Positions 22,784 through 34,534 of a DNA stretch of 64,000 nucleotides are shown here, in pieces. This stretch comes from Saturnia japonica (lineage: Eukaryota > Arthropoda > Insecta > Lepidoptera > Saturniidae). The notes below the pieces were generated by a model that was not told the DNA's origin, did not search any database, and saw nothing but the letters and a program-made list of their open reading frames with translations. Numbering within the stretch: position 1 is the stretch's first letter; each line of letters begins with the position of its first letter. A program made the position numbers and the translations under genes. Where the stretch lies: NCBI GenBank assembly GCA_033032175.1, contig CM065324.1, positions 3,162,001 through 3,226,000 on the forward strand. The letters run 5' to 3'.

Positions 22784-23479
22784 TCTTCTTTATATTCTCA
22801 GTTACTACGTGTCGCAAGAAACTTTGTCATATCAAAATATAGTGCCTCTTATTTCATAAAGATTTATTTTACTTTTTAAACAGATTTTAGGTTAAGATAT
22901 TTTTATATTTATATGATATTCTAAATAACTCCAGTAGCAGAATTTTCACTTTATATCATAATAGCAACCGCAATAGTAAATTTAATAAAATAACATAAAA
23001 TAGCTTCCTCAAGGGTAATGTAGCTTATTCCTATTAGTCAAAGATTCTTTACTATCGGATCAGTCATTTCAGAGATTACTACATACAAAGAAACTTTAAC
23101 TTTTTAATAGAATCGCTCGGGACTTCATTCGAGTTATTTATAATAGAAATTTATTAAAAATTTGCCTTATTAAATTTAGGAGTAATGTAGCTTCCTATTG
23201 TAGAAAGATTATTTCAGCCAGTTTCATCGGTTTCGAACAAAAATTGAATTTCAAGTATCTGTATCAATTAGTAATTATAAGGTTTTAATAAGATCTCTAA
23301 TGGCAAATTTACAAAAGTAGGTAGGCAGTTATATCTGCTTACTCAGTAAACACTGGAGGGTAGGGACCTCGAATCTGTACTAGGTATGTCTCTGAGGAGA
23401 ACCATCTCTATATGTGAAAAATTGTCCGTCGAAAAACGTCTAATTAGGGTTGCGCAAGTAATGTCAAATATAGGTCGTG

Positions 23480-24400
23480 TATTAAAAGTAACAGTGGGTC
23501 GAAAGTAACAAACGGTAGGTAGAATTGTCCAATAGTCGAATTGATGCGCGCGATTTATGGGTGTTAGATAGCGCGCTTGTGATCAGTCGCTGCCACCGCA
23601 AAATGTCTTTAAATTCTGTTAGAGGACGTTTTTTAACAACAAAAAAAGTTGGGTACAAAAGTAACATAACACCACGGGGACAAAAGTAACATGTTACATA
23701 GATAGAATACTACCAGTGGTTTTACCATAAGTACTACATTTAATAAGAGTACCATTACCACAGCTGACTTCACACCGTCTTTCGTAAAGGTCCGTCCTTT
23801 GCAAACTAAAACAAAAAACTCTGCAAGCTATAATACTAAGCATACAAACCGATTATGCTAATCGTTTTTATAAAGTGCCGCGGTGATAAATTACCAGGCT
23901 CGTCACAGCCAGGACCTAATAGGCCCAAGCAACTTTTACACAGCCTATTCCCTTTTTCGACCTACGATATAAAACCTCTACCGAGAGCTGGTCCAAGAGC
24001 TCTCCTGTTCTGGTACACGTCGTCGTATTTTAGTAGAAGAAATATCTAATTCTAAGTTTTATTCCTCCCTTTTGTACTAATAAATAATTTAATTTGATCT
24101 TGTGTTTACTTTTCAATGTACAAATTAGTAATATTGCGAAAGACCATGACGGCGCGATATTACTTTCGACCCTTTTGGGTCCTCAAGGTCAGGACGAAAG
24201 TAACAATCAACATTTTTTTACAGATTTGTAATTGTTAGAAACCAAATTATATTAAATAAAATGATAGTGTATATTTGTAAAGTATAGTGTATAGACGAAA
24301 GTTATAAAGGCCCCATATCCATTTTATAAAAAATATGATTGATAGCCGGAAATCAAAAGTTCGAAGCGATACTTTTGTACCCGTTTTCTCCTACTTGGCA
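23480..24400. other. Region with repeated AAAGTAAC words and a weak pogo-like fragment
   Basis: GTCGAAAGTAAC, ACAAAAGTAAC and their relatives recur at about 23487, 23500, 23655, 23681 and 24199, with the inverse ATTACTTTCGACC at 24159. A frame at 23855-24049 contains IKPLPRAGPR, which resembles the C-terminal linker of pogo/Tigger-type transposases. This looks like the remains of a DNA transposon, but the ends were not found. Confidence 0.3.
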
Positions 24401-24488
24401 ATTAGGTATAATAGTTGTTGTCGCTCAGCGTTTTTATGCTCTATTCAATCAATAAAATATGTCATAAGTAAAATTACATGAACTCAAT

Positions 24489-24790
24489 CAGTCGCGTAGC
24501 TAGTATGAAGGGGCCCGCTCAGGTGACCACCAGTGCCACTCGTGAAGAGTTGATACCTGAACCGGATAAAAATGAAAGCTTACACATACCATCTACATCA
24601 CAATGTTTTTCAAATGTAGCAAATGTTTGCACACCTATGAGGTCCTAAATTTTTTGTGTACAATAATTTAAAAAAAATGTGTTATTGTAGAGAAACCACT
24701 AAAAAAGGTCAAAAGGCCAACATATATTTTACATTTACTGCTTGGGCGTCACAGGGGCACGATTTGCCGCCCGTGCTAGCTACGTCACTG
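24489..24790. mobile_element. 302-bp hAT-type MITE with 8-bp duplication
   Basis: The ends are CAGTCGCGTAGCTAG on the left and, reversed, CAGTGACGTAGCTAG on the right. The flanks AACTCAAT (24481-24488) and GACTCAAT (24791-24798) match in 7 of 8 bases. CAGT-type ends and 8-bp duplications are hAT hallmarks. Confidence 0.8.
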
Positions 24791-25619
24791 GACTCAATGT
24801 TGAGGGCTTCATAAGAAATGAGCGAAACTATATTGTTTCCATCTTGTGACATCATTTCTTGTGCCCGGGTTTCCTAGTAATATTTATTCCTTACAACCTA
24901 CACTATCAATTATTTATCGTAACAAAAAAATAATTATATGATTACGTTCGATTCCCGACTAATGTATCTATAGGTTATTTTGAATGTTTACGAATGCAGT
25001 TTCCACTATCTTTAAAATCGATGTTTTAGAGTTCCCTTTACTAACGCATCTCAATGTTACATCCTTTATTATAATATTGTTTACAGTTATTATAATTATT
25101 AGTGAATGGACAGAGAGGGAGTCACTTCCAGACATCACATTCATTCACGTAATGTTCTCCACGCTACACGCTAGAATAGCTACAATAATTGCTTAACATG
25201 ATTGAACTTATTATTCGGCAAATTAGTAATGTGCTTAGGTAGTTTATCGTAAAACCCAACACAATTTTACCAACCGACTCAATCATCAGCTCTATTATCA
25301 ACATCTCCTGAAAACTCGTCGGCCTGTTTGACACCGTGGAAGGTATTTAAGGAATACGTTCATTAGGTATATAGTTGATGGCTGGTACCAAATAGTAATC
25401 GTAAAACCCTTCATTAGATCTTCTCAGAATAGTAGAAATCCTACAATGCTATTTTAGTGTTGCGCTTGTCACACCCGGTTAATATAAGTATAATCAATAT
25501 TAATAAATCGATAGTTCTGTCTGTACTGTTAATTTTTTCCAAAATTTCCCGATAGGCATACTATATGAACGACAATACTCACGAATATGTTTGTCATAAA
25601 AAAAAAATTTGTCTGTCTT

Positions 25620-25880
25620 TTTGTATGGCCGGATTTAACTCAAAAACGGCTTGACCGATTCTTTTGACATTTTGTACACGGGATGCTTATGCCATTGACC
25701 AATTGATAGCGTATGAGAAATTTCAATATTACTTTTAGAAATTGTAAAAAACCTATATTCGTTCATTCTTGGCCGATTGTGATGAAATTTTGTACACAGG
25801 AAGTATAAGCTATTCCATGAATAATGAACCAGGAGAATTTTCAATAACACTTTTAGGAATCGTAAAAAAACGTTATTTAT
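25620..25880. repeat. Imperfect tandem pair, about 115-bp units
   Basis: TTTTGTACAC(G/A)GGA(T/A)G with a following TTTCAATA-ACTTTTAG(A/G)AAT(T/C)GTAAAAAA stretch occurs twice (from about 25655 and 25785). It looks like a duplicated LINE 3' tail segment. Confidence 0.5.
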
Positions 25881-25917
25881 TCGTTTAGACTCGGAGCGTG
25901 TGTTGGTTACTTGGTAG

Positions 25918-26740
25918 ACAGGGTTGTTGCGAATATCAGCATCAGCTTCCGCGGATGATCAGCATCGTTTTGATAACAGCATCAGCATCCGCATTGATCG
26001 ATGCTGATATTGTATGCTCATGTTCAAGTCGCAACATGGTCAAAGGACCATCTCTTTCACAGCACAACCTTGCCATATAGACCAATCACAGGTTCTCTGA
26101 CCTTTGATTTTTGTATTTAATAGTAAAACAAAACACAGTATCATGAGAATTGAGAATGCAAGTTTATTAACATTATGCAAAAAAATGTCACCTTCCGAGA
26201 CGATTATAAAAACACAATTAAAAATATATTGTTAGGAAGAAAAGCTTACTGTGTAAAAAAACCCCACTTAGTTGGTGGAAAATTAATGGATATAAGACAG
26301 AAAGACCGACATAAGGAACTTTCTAGCTTGACTCAAAGATTTTTGGCAACACCGCTGGCGAGTGTTCCTTGCGAATGCTATTCAGAAACAGACTTCAGGC
26401 CGAAAAGCCGGCTCAATTGTTTTTTTTATAAATACAACTTACCACTGATAAAATTCTGATAAGATTAAACGTATTGGAATTTTATTATTGATTGGTAGAA
26501 ACTTTGAAGGGTAACTTCATATACAATTTAGATATTTTTTTATCGTTAATGTCCAAAATTACTAAGATATCTTAAATAAGTATCTTTCAATAGTAAATTC
26601 ATAGGGATCAGTACATTGTTCTAAATTTTAAAAGTAAATAATTAAAATCAGCATTAGCATCTGCTGATGTCAGCTTCAAGAGTCAGCCTTCGTATCGGCA
26701 TCCGCTGTTGTGTGAAAAACCTACATCAGCAACAACCCTA
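25918..26740 (+). mobile_element. hAT element remnant, about 0.82 kb
   Basis: The left end CAGGGTTGTTGCGAATATCAG-like (first 12 bases shown: CAGGGTTGTTGC) pairs with AGCAACAACCCT at the right. Flanks CTTGGTAG and CTTAGTAC agree in 6 of 8 bases. The subterminal regions carry repeated CAGCATC words. It encloses a decayed hAT transposase C-terminus. Confidence 0.7.
26175..26459 (+). pseudogene. hAT transposase C-terminal fragment
   Basis: The frame reads LTQRFLATPLASVPCE, corresponding to the hAT C-terminal dimerisation region (usual pattern L-x-P-x-S-x-x-SER), and ends KYNLPLIKF, a common hAT C-terminus. Only the C-terminal ~95 residues remain, against roughly 600 in an intact enzyme. Confidence 0.65.
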
Positions 26741-26754
26741 CTTAGTACCACCAA

Positions 26755-26815
26755 TTCATCAAACATACCGGCCATTGAGAAGAGCCGGAGAGAAACTCAA
26801 TGTAGTTATTAATGT
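26755..26815 (+). repeat. LINE-tail-like repeat family F (copy 1)
   Basis: GGCCATTGAGAAGAGCCGG then AGAGAAACTCAATG resembles CATCGAGAAGAACCGGTAAG then AAACTGAATGGTGC at 39857-39895. The phrase is like the 3' tail of RTE-type LINEs in Lepidoptera; low detail. Confidence 0.4.
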
Positions 26816-26819
26816 CTAC

Positions 26820-27629
26820 CTATTATTTACGTAGTCATTATTAATCTTTAGCGAGTGTGCAGAAGAGTCACTTCAAGACATCATTATATTATCATTCACG
26901 TAAATATCCTTTCTATAATAACCTTTCAACAGTACAACTTGTTTAACTGCTTCAACTTATTGTCTGGCAAATCGGTAAGTGCTATGGAACCTTATTCTAG
27001 AACCTAATACTGTATTTTTAAACTTAACTTTAACTTTTAAATTTAAACTTTTGTTTTACTAAGTCTAAAAATTATGTAAAAGTGCATGATAACTCAGTGA
27101 GCTGTACGTTACGTTAGTTTGACGTCACATCATATATTATGTCATATTTATATAAATTTTACACGTATGATGTAAAATATAGGTCCAGTGTTCACTGGGA
27201 ATACCTTTTCAGAATTACTTAGCAACTCTTATAGGTAAGGTATCTATCTACCAACCGTGCACGATAAAATGAGACCCGCGTCAAATTCGACTCTCCGCCT
27301 GCAGCTGCCCCAGTGACGCCCGCATAAGGCCATATTTAATCTAGGGCTTTTTTAGTCTCGTACTAAGCTAGATGTGTTTTTTTTATGCACTGTACCAGCA
27401 CCCGACAGTGACGTCACCGCACTCAGGTGTCAACATTCTCAAGTTATCGCGCTCGGGTAGTAGGTACTAATGAAATTCGAAACTATAGAGTGCGAATATT
27501 GTGAGCTTGCCTATAATATGTGGAGAGTCAACTCCGGAACCACTGCACCTATTTGAAAAATCATTATTGCTTTCAGCAATCACTGACTCGTGCGTATATT
27601 AAGCAAATTATCAAATTTTACAATCTAAC
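26820..27629. other. Intron stretch without recognised genes
   Basis: Contains two full TGACGTCA palindromes (about 27120 and 27411). Nothing coding was recognised. Confidence 0.35.
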
Positions 27630-27893
27630 CAGGGATGTGTCGGATCCTTAAAAATGTTTATCCGCGGATACGGACACGGATTATTGCTATCTTGCTCGGC
27701 GGATACGGTTCTCTACTTTCGTATTTAGCGTGTCCGCAGTAAGCGCATGATTTCTTGGACGATTATTATTAGCGTGAGTGAAATTCTCGATGACTGGGAG
27801 GTTTTCCGAACCGGTGGTATTGTTTTCGAAGTTCATAAATGCCTTCTTAGAGCCTAAATTGAATAAAGTATTTATTGATTTCGATTTAGACAT
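27630..27893 (-). mobile_element. Possible hAT terminus with transposase fragment
   Basis: The sequence starts CAGGGATGTGTCGGATCC, in the style of hAT ends, followed by GGATACGGACACGGATT. A minus-strand open frame (27893-27687) abuts it, as expected if the terminus is the 3' end of an element whose transposase is on minus. The frame has no clear domain and the other end was not found. Confidence 0.35.
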
Positions 27894-28555
27894 TGTGTCG
27901 TGGAGTGGCGTGTTACTACTACGTATGTATATAACTAACGAGCTAGAAATATGTATAATTCACGTACTATGAATAAATGACCAGATGACTGGTAATGTGA
28001 ACGGTCCAAGCCCGTTGGTCTTTATTTTATTTAGATCTGACTACACCGTTAGCCATAAGGGCCCTGAAGCCTCAGATGGTTTCGGCCATTTGTTATATTG
28101 TGATATTGTATAAATTTGTATATTCGCCACGAAACGATTGGTGTGAGAAGCTGTTGGACGATGACTTTGACTGGCCTTTTTTCTTATCTCTTGACTGTTA
28201 CTTGTGAATTGTGGAGCTTCTCCTGTCAGAGTAGACGCCGACAGTGATGAGTGTTTTTGTATTATTATAACTTGTAATAATTTGTGGTATAATTTTTTAC
28301 AAATTTCCCAGTCCTGCGAAGCGTATGCTAGTGACTTGTCACACTTCACTCCTTGGAGGTTTCAGATGTGAAATCTTCCACAATGCCTAAATGCTAATCC
28401 CCGAGCCCTTGATGGGGGACAGAATAGAAGCAAAAGAAAAAATATTTCAAGCTGCTTATATTCAGGACTTTTTTATACAGATGGTTTTACTTAATCTATG
28501 TCTATTCTGCTAAATTTTTAAAGTAAAACTAACTTTCTCATCATTACAAAAAATT

Positions 28556-29205
28556 GTAGCTGCATCCTCTGCGGCGAAACGGGACACCCAGCGAATTATA
28601 ATGGCTGTCTCCGGGTACATCGCATACTAGGTACTCACTCGATACTCGCGTGCTCAGACAAGGCAGTCTGCCCCTCAGAGGGAGTCCCCCGACCACAACC
28701 TCTTCTAACACCAGAGGCTTTCTCTAGCCTCCGCACCTACCGCGCCTCACGCCTCGTGCGCCCTGTTAACCCGTGCGAGCCCTACAGGCACATGTGCTCC
28801 GTCCCAGACCCAAGCCTCCTAAAGCTCAGACCTCTTCAGTCTACGGTCTCGGCTTCGGCTTAGATTACAGGGCTATGCTACTTACTACTTAAGCATAACA
28901 ATCAAGAAGTACTCGACCTCGACCAATGCAGCTTGGAGCACGGTTCCGCCACCGCCATTAAGCAATTTCTCAAACTAACAGTGACGTTACTACATCTTAC
29001 CCGCGCTACCGCAAAAACTAAAAATGAATCGAATTAAGCCACACAGTTTAAATCTTTATTTTTTAACGCGCGGAATCTTTTCCCCCAACGCGATCTAGTA
29101 ACAACCTTAAGCGAACGCCAGATAGACGTGTTTCACGTACAAGAAACACTCATCTTATAACCCAATAGGCGCAATGCTCAAAGAACAAACTTGGATTGCG
29201 TTAAT
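28556..29205 (+). pseudogene. Jockey-like LINE fragment: end of gag and start of ORF2
   Basis: A frame from 28550 reads CILCGETGHPANYNGC, a zinc knuckle (C-x2-C-x4-H-x6-C) of the last gag knuckle type in Jockey-like LINEs, and stays open about 100 codons. From about 29050 another frame reads SLFFNARNLFPQRDLV and RQIDVFHVQETLIL, matching the N-terminus of the ORF2 endonuclease, then stops. The remaining ORF2 is absent, so this is an internal fragment. Confidence 0.7.
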
Positions 29206-29209
29206 ATTA

Positions 29210-30450
29210 TAAAAAGATAATATATAACACAGAATGAGATATTTGTAGATGCGCTACTCCAAAAAGAAATACAGAGAGGTTTTAAGGGCCGACGATACTT
29301 TAGCTCGAATTCCGATTTCGCTGTTACTTCCCCGCGCTAGCTCATTCTATCTCGCTTGCAAACTTACAGTCCTGGAGTGAGCGTTGAAAAAGATAAAGTC
29401 ATAGTAAGCTGTCAGTAGTTGATTTCATAAATGTAATCAGTAAAACGATCACCAGTCTAGGGTGTGGTGTAGTGTAGTATTATTGAAGTAGTAGTAGTCG
29501 GATCTGAGTCTGTGACGTAGCGGAAATGGTATAAAAATTAAAATAAATATAGTACCTCCAATGAAACTTTCTGGAGTTCTATTTCTTTCTGGCTTTTGGT
29601 AGAGGATAAAATTAAGTGCTGCGCGAACATCTTGTCACGGAAGTGCGACATGATGGAGCTAGCAATCAATGATAATAATTCGAATTGATTATCCTGAACT
29701 TATAATATTTTAATTTTTGGAGATATGTAGACATCACAGTGATCTTGAGATAATAGTCTCCTAAACCTGACCTTATGCGTCAGTTGCTCGCATGAACTTG
29801 TAAAAAAAACACATAAAATAAAGCAATAGTATGCCACATGAAATTCAACTAAACGATATTTACTTATGTACAAAATTACGGATAGTTACAGATTTACGAG
29901 TCTCCTTGTTCTATACGACCAGATTCCGTTATAGTCTTCCAATTAATGGATACAGATCTAATTAAGCCTCTATTCAATTATTGCGAAATCCTCATGAGAC
30001 CAAACAGTAATATTACAAATATTCGCAATTCTACCTGCATTACTCATTTTTTTGTAATGTATGTCTATGCTATACGAGTGGCTACGTTTATTAAAAATAG
30101 CAAAATGAATAAAAAAAACGATATTTTTTGTATAGTTAATGCCGATCAGCTAGACATAAAAACATAACGTAATAAAATGTAATTATATTGACATTGTAAG
30201 AAATTTGGTATTCTGCTAAAATTTCATTAGTGTATCGATAGAATCTCTATAGCGTTGTAATAGTATGTCAGTGGGATGGCAATAGATACCTACGTCACGT
30301 CGTTAGCGTTGCCTATCAAAATCTACCATGGATTCATTGTTGCTAATCGAAACCACCATTAGTTTACAATACTTGTTAGTGCTATTTTTGCTTGTAAATC
30401 TCAAAAAATCTGTAAGAATACGTAAAAAACGATATAAGAGAATACCGTTT
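29210..30450. other. Intron stretch without recognised genes
   Basis: AT-rich, short open frames only. Nothing supportable. Confidence 0.35.
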
Positions 30451-30456
30451 TGACTA

Positions 30457-30555
30457 CTATCGAGATACCATTGAGACGCCATTGTAGAGCAGAATACCAA
30501 ATGGCGACCAAATGTCATTGAGATACTATCGACACACTATTGAAACACTATTTTG
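30457..30555. repeat. Degenerate 11-bp periodic repeat
   Basis: Words such as CATTGAGATA, CTATCGACACA and CTATTGAAACA follow each other at 11-base spacing at 30514-30552, and a similar run (CTATCGAGATA, CCATTGAGACG, CCATTG) sits at 30457-30487. About seven units in all, in two blocks. Confidence 0.6.
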
Positions 30556-30709
30556 TTAGCAGACTTGGGCTCCAGGACTATTGCCACTTGATGTCAAAGC
30601 GATTTTATCTTAGAATATAATTAAATATTATCGAAATTAAAAAGTATATTTATTTCTCGCTTGTATAATTGGAATTATGCGTGTTTTTTTGCATGAATAA
30701 TTTTATATA

Positions 30710-32305
30710 CACACATCAAAAAAGTCTAAGCAACATGCGTGATATTACAAATTTTTCCATTTATATTAATTAATTTCTAAATATTTACTCAAACAAAGTG
30801 CGTAGGTAAGTAAACTTTTTTGTTATAGATGACATACTGGCTGGTTGTAAAAAAAAATTTGATTATGTTTTGTTTTTTCATAAAATTCAAATGACTGCGA
30901 ATTTGTTTGCATTTAAGTTCGTTTTAATTGCTACGTTTAGTCTTGATCTTATAATTTTACCAACCATTTAAATAAAGTTAGCGACAAAATTGAATTGTTA
31001 GATATTCTTTACGTCATGAAGCGACGTCATTTGATGGCAGATGAAATGCAAAGAGCTGTAGGGATGTTGCAAGCGGGAAGTAATCAATCTCAGGTATCTC
31101 GACATTTTGGCATTCATAGAAGTATTATTTGTCGTCTTTGGCAGCGCTACAATAATACAGGAGAACCCGCTGAACAGCATCCAGGCTGTAAAAGGAGTAA
31201 AACCACTCGGCAAGACCGGTACATACAACTGACTGCAAGACGCCAGCCGATGTTAACCGCTCGAGAGATAAGTTTGAGGCTACAAATTTCAAGTGGTGTT
31301 GATGTAAGTCCTCAAACTGTGCGAAATCGACTGCATGAGTACGGCCTACGAGCTCGACGCCCAATCAGGTGCCCACCGATACGTCACGGGAATAGCGCTC
31401 GTTGATATGAATGGTGTAGAGAACGCATAACATGGACACAGGAACAATGGGATAAAATTATGTTTTCCGATGAGTCGCGATTCGGGTTTAAGCCTGATAC
31501 AAGAAGGGTGCGAGTGTATCGTCGGCCCGGAAATACTGAAAGGCTCAGGTGCGTTCAGGAAGTTCATCCATACAGCGGCTCAACAGTTATGTTATGGGCG
31601 GGTATTATGAAGAACAGGCGAACTGAGCTCGTTTTTGTAAATGGAAACATGAATGCTGAAAATTACATTGAGGATATTCTCAGACCTTATGTCTACCCAT
31701 TTGCACAAACCTTTGGCTCCGATTTTAGGTTAATGCATGACAATGCGCGTTTACATACAGCTCGGCGAACCAGTGAATACTTTGCAACTGAGAACATCCG
31801 GGTATTGCCCTGGCCTGCACAATCGCCAGATCTCAACCCCATCAAGCACGCATGGGACATGCTCCAGAGACGTGTTTTGAAGGACTTGGACGGAGCGACA
31901 ACAACCCAACAGCTGAAGGATTTGCTACAATTCCATTGGGAGCGAATACCGCAAGATGACATAAACAGTCTCATTAATTCAAAGAATAATCGTTGCCGAC
32001 AAGTTCTGAATAGCAGAGGAGCCCATACTTTGTATTAAATTGTTCTATTCTTTCACAATAAATACATTTTCTTTAGAAATTTCATTTTGTAAGAAAAAAG
32101 TTTAGTTTCTTATGTATCTTAGTTTCTACAGTTCTAGAATATTGTTCATTTCTGTTATTAAAAGAACTTATAAAGACAATAGCTGTTATTTTTACATCAT
32201 AGAACCCTAAAGATATTATTTTTAAAATAAAATACAACGTTATAATGTGAAGAACCATCCTAAAATTTAAATTAATACATGTTGCTTAGACTTTTTTGAT
32301 GAGTG
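30710..32305 (+). mobile_element. Tc1-like element, 1.6 kb, with TIRs and TA duplication
   Basis: The ends read CACACATCAAAAAAGTCTAA on the left and, reversed, CACTCATCAAAAAAGTCTAA on the right, both continuing GCAACATG. TA flanks both sides (30708-30709 and 32306-32307). The element encloses a nearly full-length transposase. Confidence 0.93.
31016..32038 (+). pseudogene. Tc1-type transposase with one stop and lost catalytic Glu
   Basis: From ATG 31016 the frame runs to TAA at 32038 (340 codons, the usual Tc1 length) with a single break, TGA at 31403-31405. The N-terminus has paired helix-turn-helix regions (QVSRHFGIHRSIICRLWQRY). The catalytic core shows the first Asp in IMFSDESRF and the second in LMHDNARLHTA. 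Exactly 34 residues later, where the DD34E triad needs Glu (NPIEH), the codon at 31844-31846 is AAG (NPIKH). With both the stop and the Glu-to-Lys change the copy cannot be active, but the frame is otherwise intact, which suggests a fairly young insertion. Confidence 0.93.
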
Positions 32306-32489
32306 TAGATTGTTTCGCCGCATCATGTTCCGTAATTGTGTGTCGAGCGCAAGCGATACATGCTACCTACATGAAAGCCGAAGCGAGACTGAGCACTAGG
32401 GATGTGAAAAAAAACGATTTTCTTTAAATCAATTTTTTAATTTTAAAAAAATCTTTTTTTTTCACTGGCAATTTTTTTTTTGTGACAGT

Positions 32490-32741
32490 GGTATTCAATC
32501 ACCTTTCTTCTTACTAACTTGCCAACTAGTCCCCTTTATTGAAAACCATTACTGCCATTATCAAGTGAATATAGTGGTCAAGATGGTGGCTCCCTTGTTA
32601 GAACTTTCTAGGGAGCTTTTGTGGCACATCAAAATGCATGCTTCCAGTTTATATTTATAAATCATTTCACATGCACAAGCTATATCATACAAAACGCTAC
32701 CAGTATTATATAATATAGGGTCTAAAACCTAAGTTAATGGA
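32490..32741 (-). repeat. Dispersed repeat family A (copy 2, inverted)
   Basis: It shares AACCATTACTGCCATTATC, AAGATGGTGGCTCCCTTGTT and ATATTATAT-AATATAGGGT-like segments with 34535-34862 and, in inverse, with 2473-2727. The Helitron start at 32742 follows directly. Confidence 0.65.
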
Positions 32742-33060
32742 TCTATACTACTACTATTAAGCTGAAGAGTCTCTTTGTTTGTTTGGTTGAACGCTCTAAT
32801 CTCAGGAACTACTTCTTCAAAAGGAAAAAAGTATTTTTGTTGGATATCCCATTGATCGAAGAAGGCCTATAGGCTATATAACATCACGCTACGACCAATA
32901 GAAGGGAAGAATCAATGAATAATATTGCAAAAACGGGGAAGGATTATTGCTTTTGAGAGCTTCCATTGCGTGCGCTGCGTAAATGCTTAAAGTTAATCAA
33001 CAATCATATGAGACGGAATTGTTTCTCTTAAAAAGTTTTAAAAAAGTCCGTGATAGCATT
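32742..33060 (+). mobile_element. Helitron 5' part
   Basis: It begins A|TCTATACTACTACTATTAAG, then CTGAAGAG, TTTGTTTGTTTGG and AACGCTCTAATCTCAGGAAC, a phrase typical of lepidopteran non-autonomous Helitrons. It continues with CATCACGCTACGACCAATAG. The 3' end was not found. The related elements are at 53622-54260 and in inverse at about 33590-33830. Confidence 0.65.
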
Positions 33061-33348
33061 TGGCTATCTTTTAAAGTTGACTCAATTCAACCTTTTTTAT
33101 GGTAATAAAATTTGTTCTAAAATAATGCATTATTTGCGAAGGGGTTTCTATAAAAATAGTATTAATCTTATTGAAATAAAATATTCATGACAAGTATTTA
33201 ATTTTGAACAAAATTGCCCTTGATATCAATAGATTTCAATAAATATCTTAGGAGATATCACAGTTTTCAAATAAATCCTCAGCAAAGTAAAGTTTCAGCT
33301 CCTTTAGAATTGTATTATAGGTGCCTACAACCCAATATTTCTAACCCC

Positions 33349-33365
33349 CTCTCTCTCTCTCTCTC
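33349..33365 (+). repeat. CT microsatellite
   Basis: A run of about eight CT dinucleotides. Confidence 0.9.
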
Positions 33366-33589
33366 ATAAATTGTCTTTAAGATGTAGTAACTCTTGTTCG
33401 AAAGGATTAATATACCATGTGTAAAATAATGATCTTAAATCACTTATTAATGTTAAACCAGTTTGTTATATAATAGCTTATTGTGGGTTATGCTTAAAAT
33501 ATAGGCATATGCTATTGCGGACTATTTTAAAGATGTACTAATGCCCAATATTTTTGTACAACATGTATTTACGTACAACTAAAAATTAT

Positions 33590-33830
33590 CGCAGCGCACG
33601 TGGATAATGCAGTTCGGGAGAGCTTCGTGTTCTGACTTACTTTACAAAAATCAATATTGAAGGCAAGTTAAGACGTGTATCTTGATGCTAAATAGGCTAT
33701 ACTATCAAGCTATCGTATACAAAAATAATTTTTCAAATCAGACTGGTAGTTTCAGAGATTAGCGTTTTTAAACAAACATAAAAACACTTCCGCTTTGTTA
33801 TATTATTATACATATAATAATTTATGTTGT
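33590..33830 (-). mobile_element. Helitron 5' part, inverted
   Basis: On the minus strand it reads TTTGTTTAAAAACGCTAATC then TCTGAAACTACCAGTCTGAT, closely like the start of the element at 53622. Near 33595 it has a GTGCGCTGCG stretch. The boundaries are approximate. Confidence 0.5.
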
Positions 33831-34534
33831 ATAGATAATACTTTTAAAAGTTTAAAAAATATTCCTACTTTGAAAACCAAATTCCGAGGATAAAAGGTCG
33901 TAAAATAATATGAAAAAAAAAAACATTCTTTACTTTTTATTCAACCTTACTATACAACAAAATTTGGTACAAGAATGAGCATTCTCCGTTATTAATAATA
34001 TTTTTTGTATTCTTATTGAAATATGTTAATTTAAATTGATTAAGAAACTTATGATTCTAAATATTTCAGGTTTTAATTAAATTTCTCAAGAAATTATGAA
34101 GAAATCGATAATTAATTAATCAATTTTATTATCTTAAATAATAATCGTTTTTTTTTTATATATTTTTTTTTAGAAATTCACATCCCTACTGAGCACGCCG
34201 GGGCAGGGTTACCAACTCTTAAAAAAACCCCTAAGATTAAATAATCTAAACAACCCTAAATTCAATATTCAAATCTCCAAAAAAACCTTTTGTAACCTTT
34301 TTGTTCAAGGGTATCGTTTAAATGAGTTTCCCGTTTTATTTCACTATTTAATATCTATCTTATCGGCAATTTAAATTTTAATTTTAATTAACATACAATT
34401 CGTATACTAATTAATACAATACAATACAATGAATACAATAGTTAACGGACATAACCACACTGATCACTAATATATTTGAAATTTTGAACGTGATATGTGA
34501 AGTCCCGTACCTCCGCGAGATGGCGTGCGTCAAT

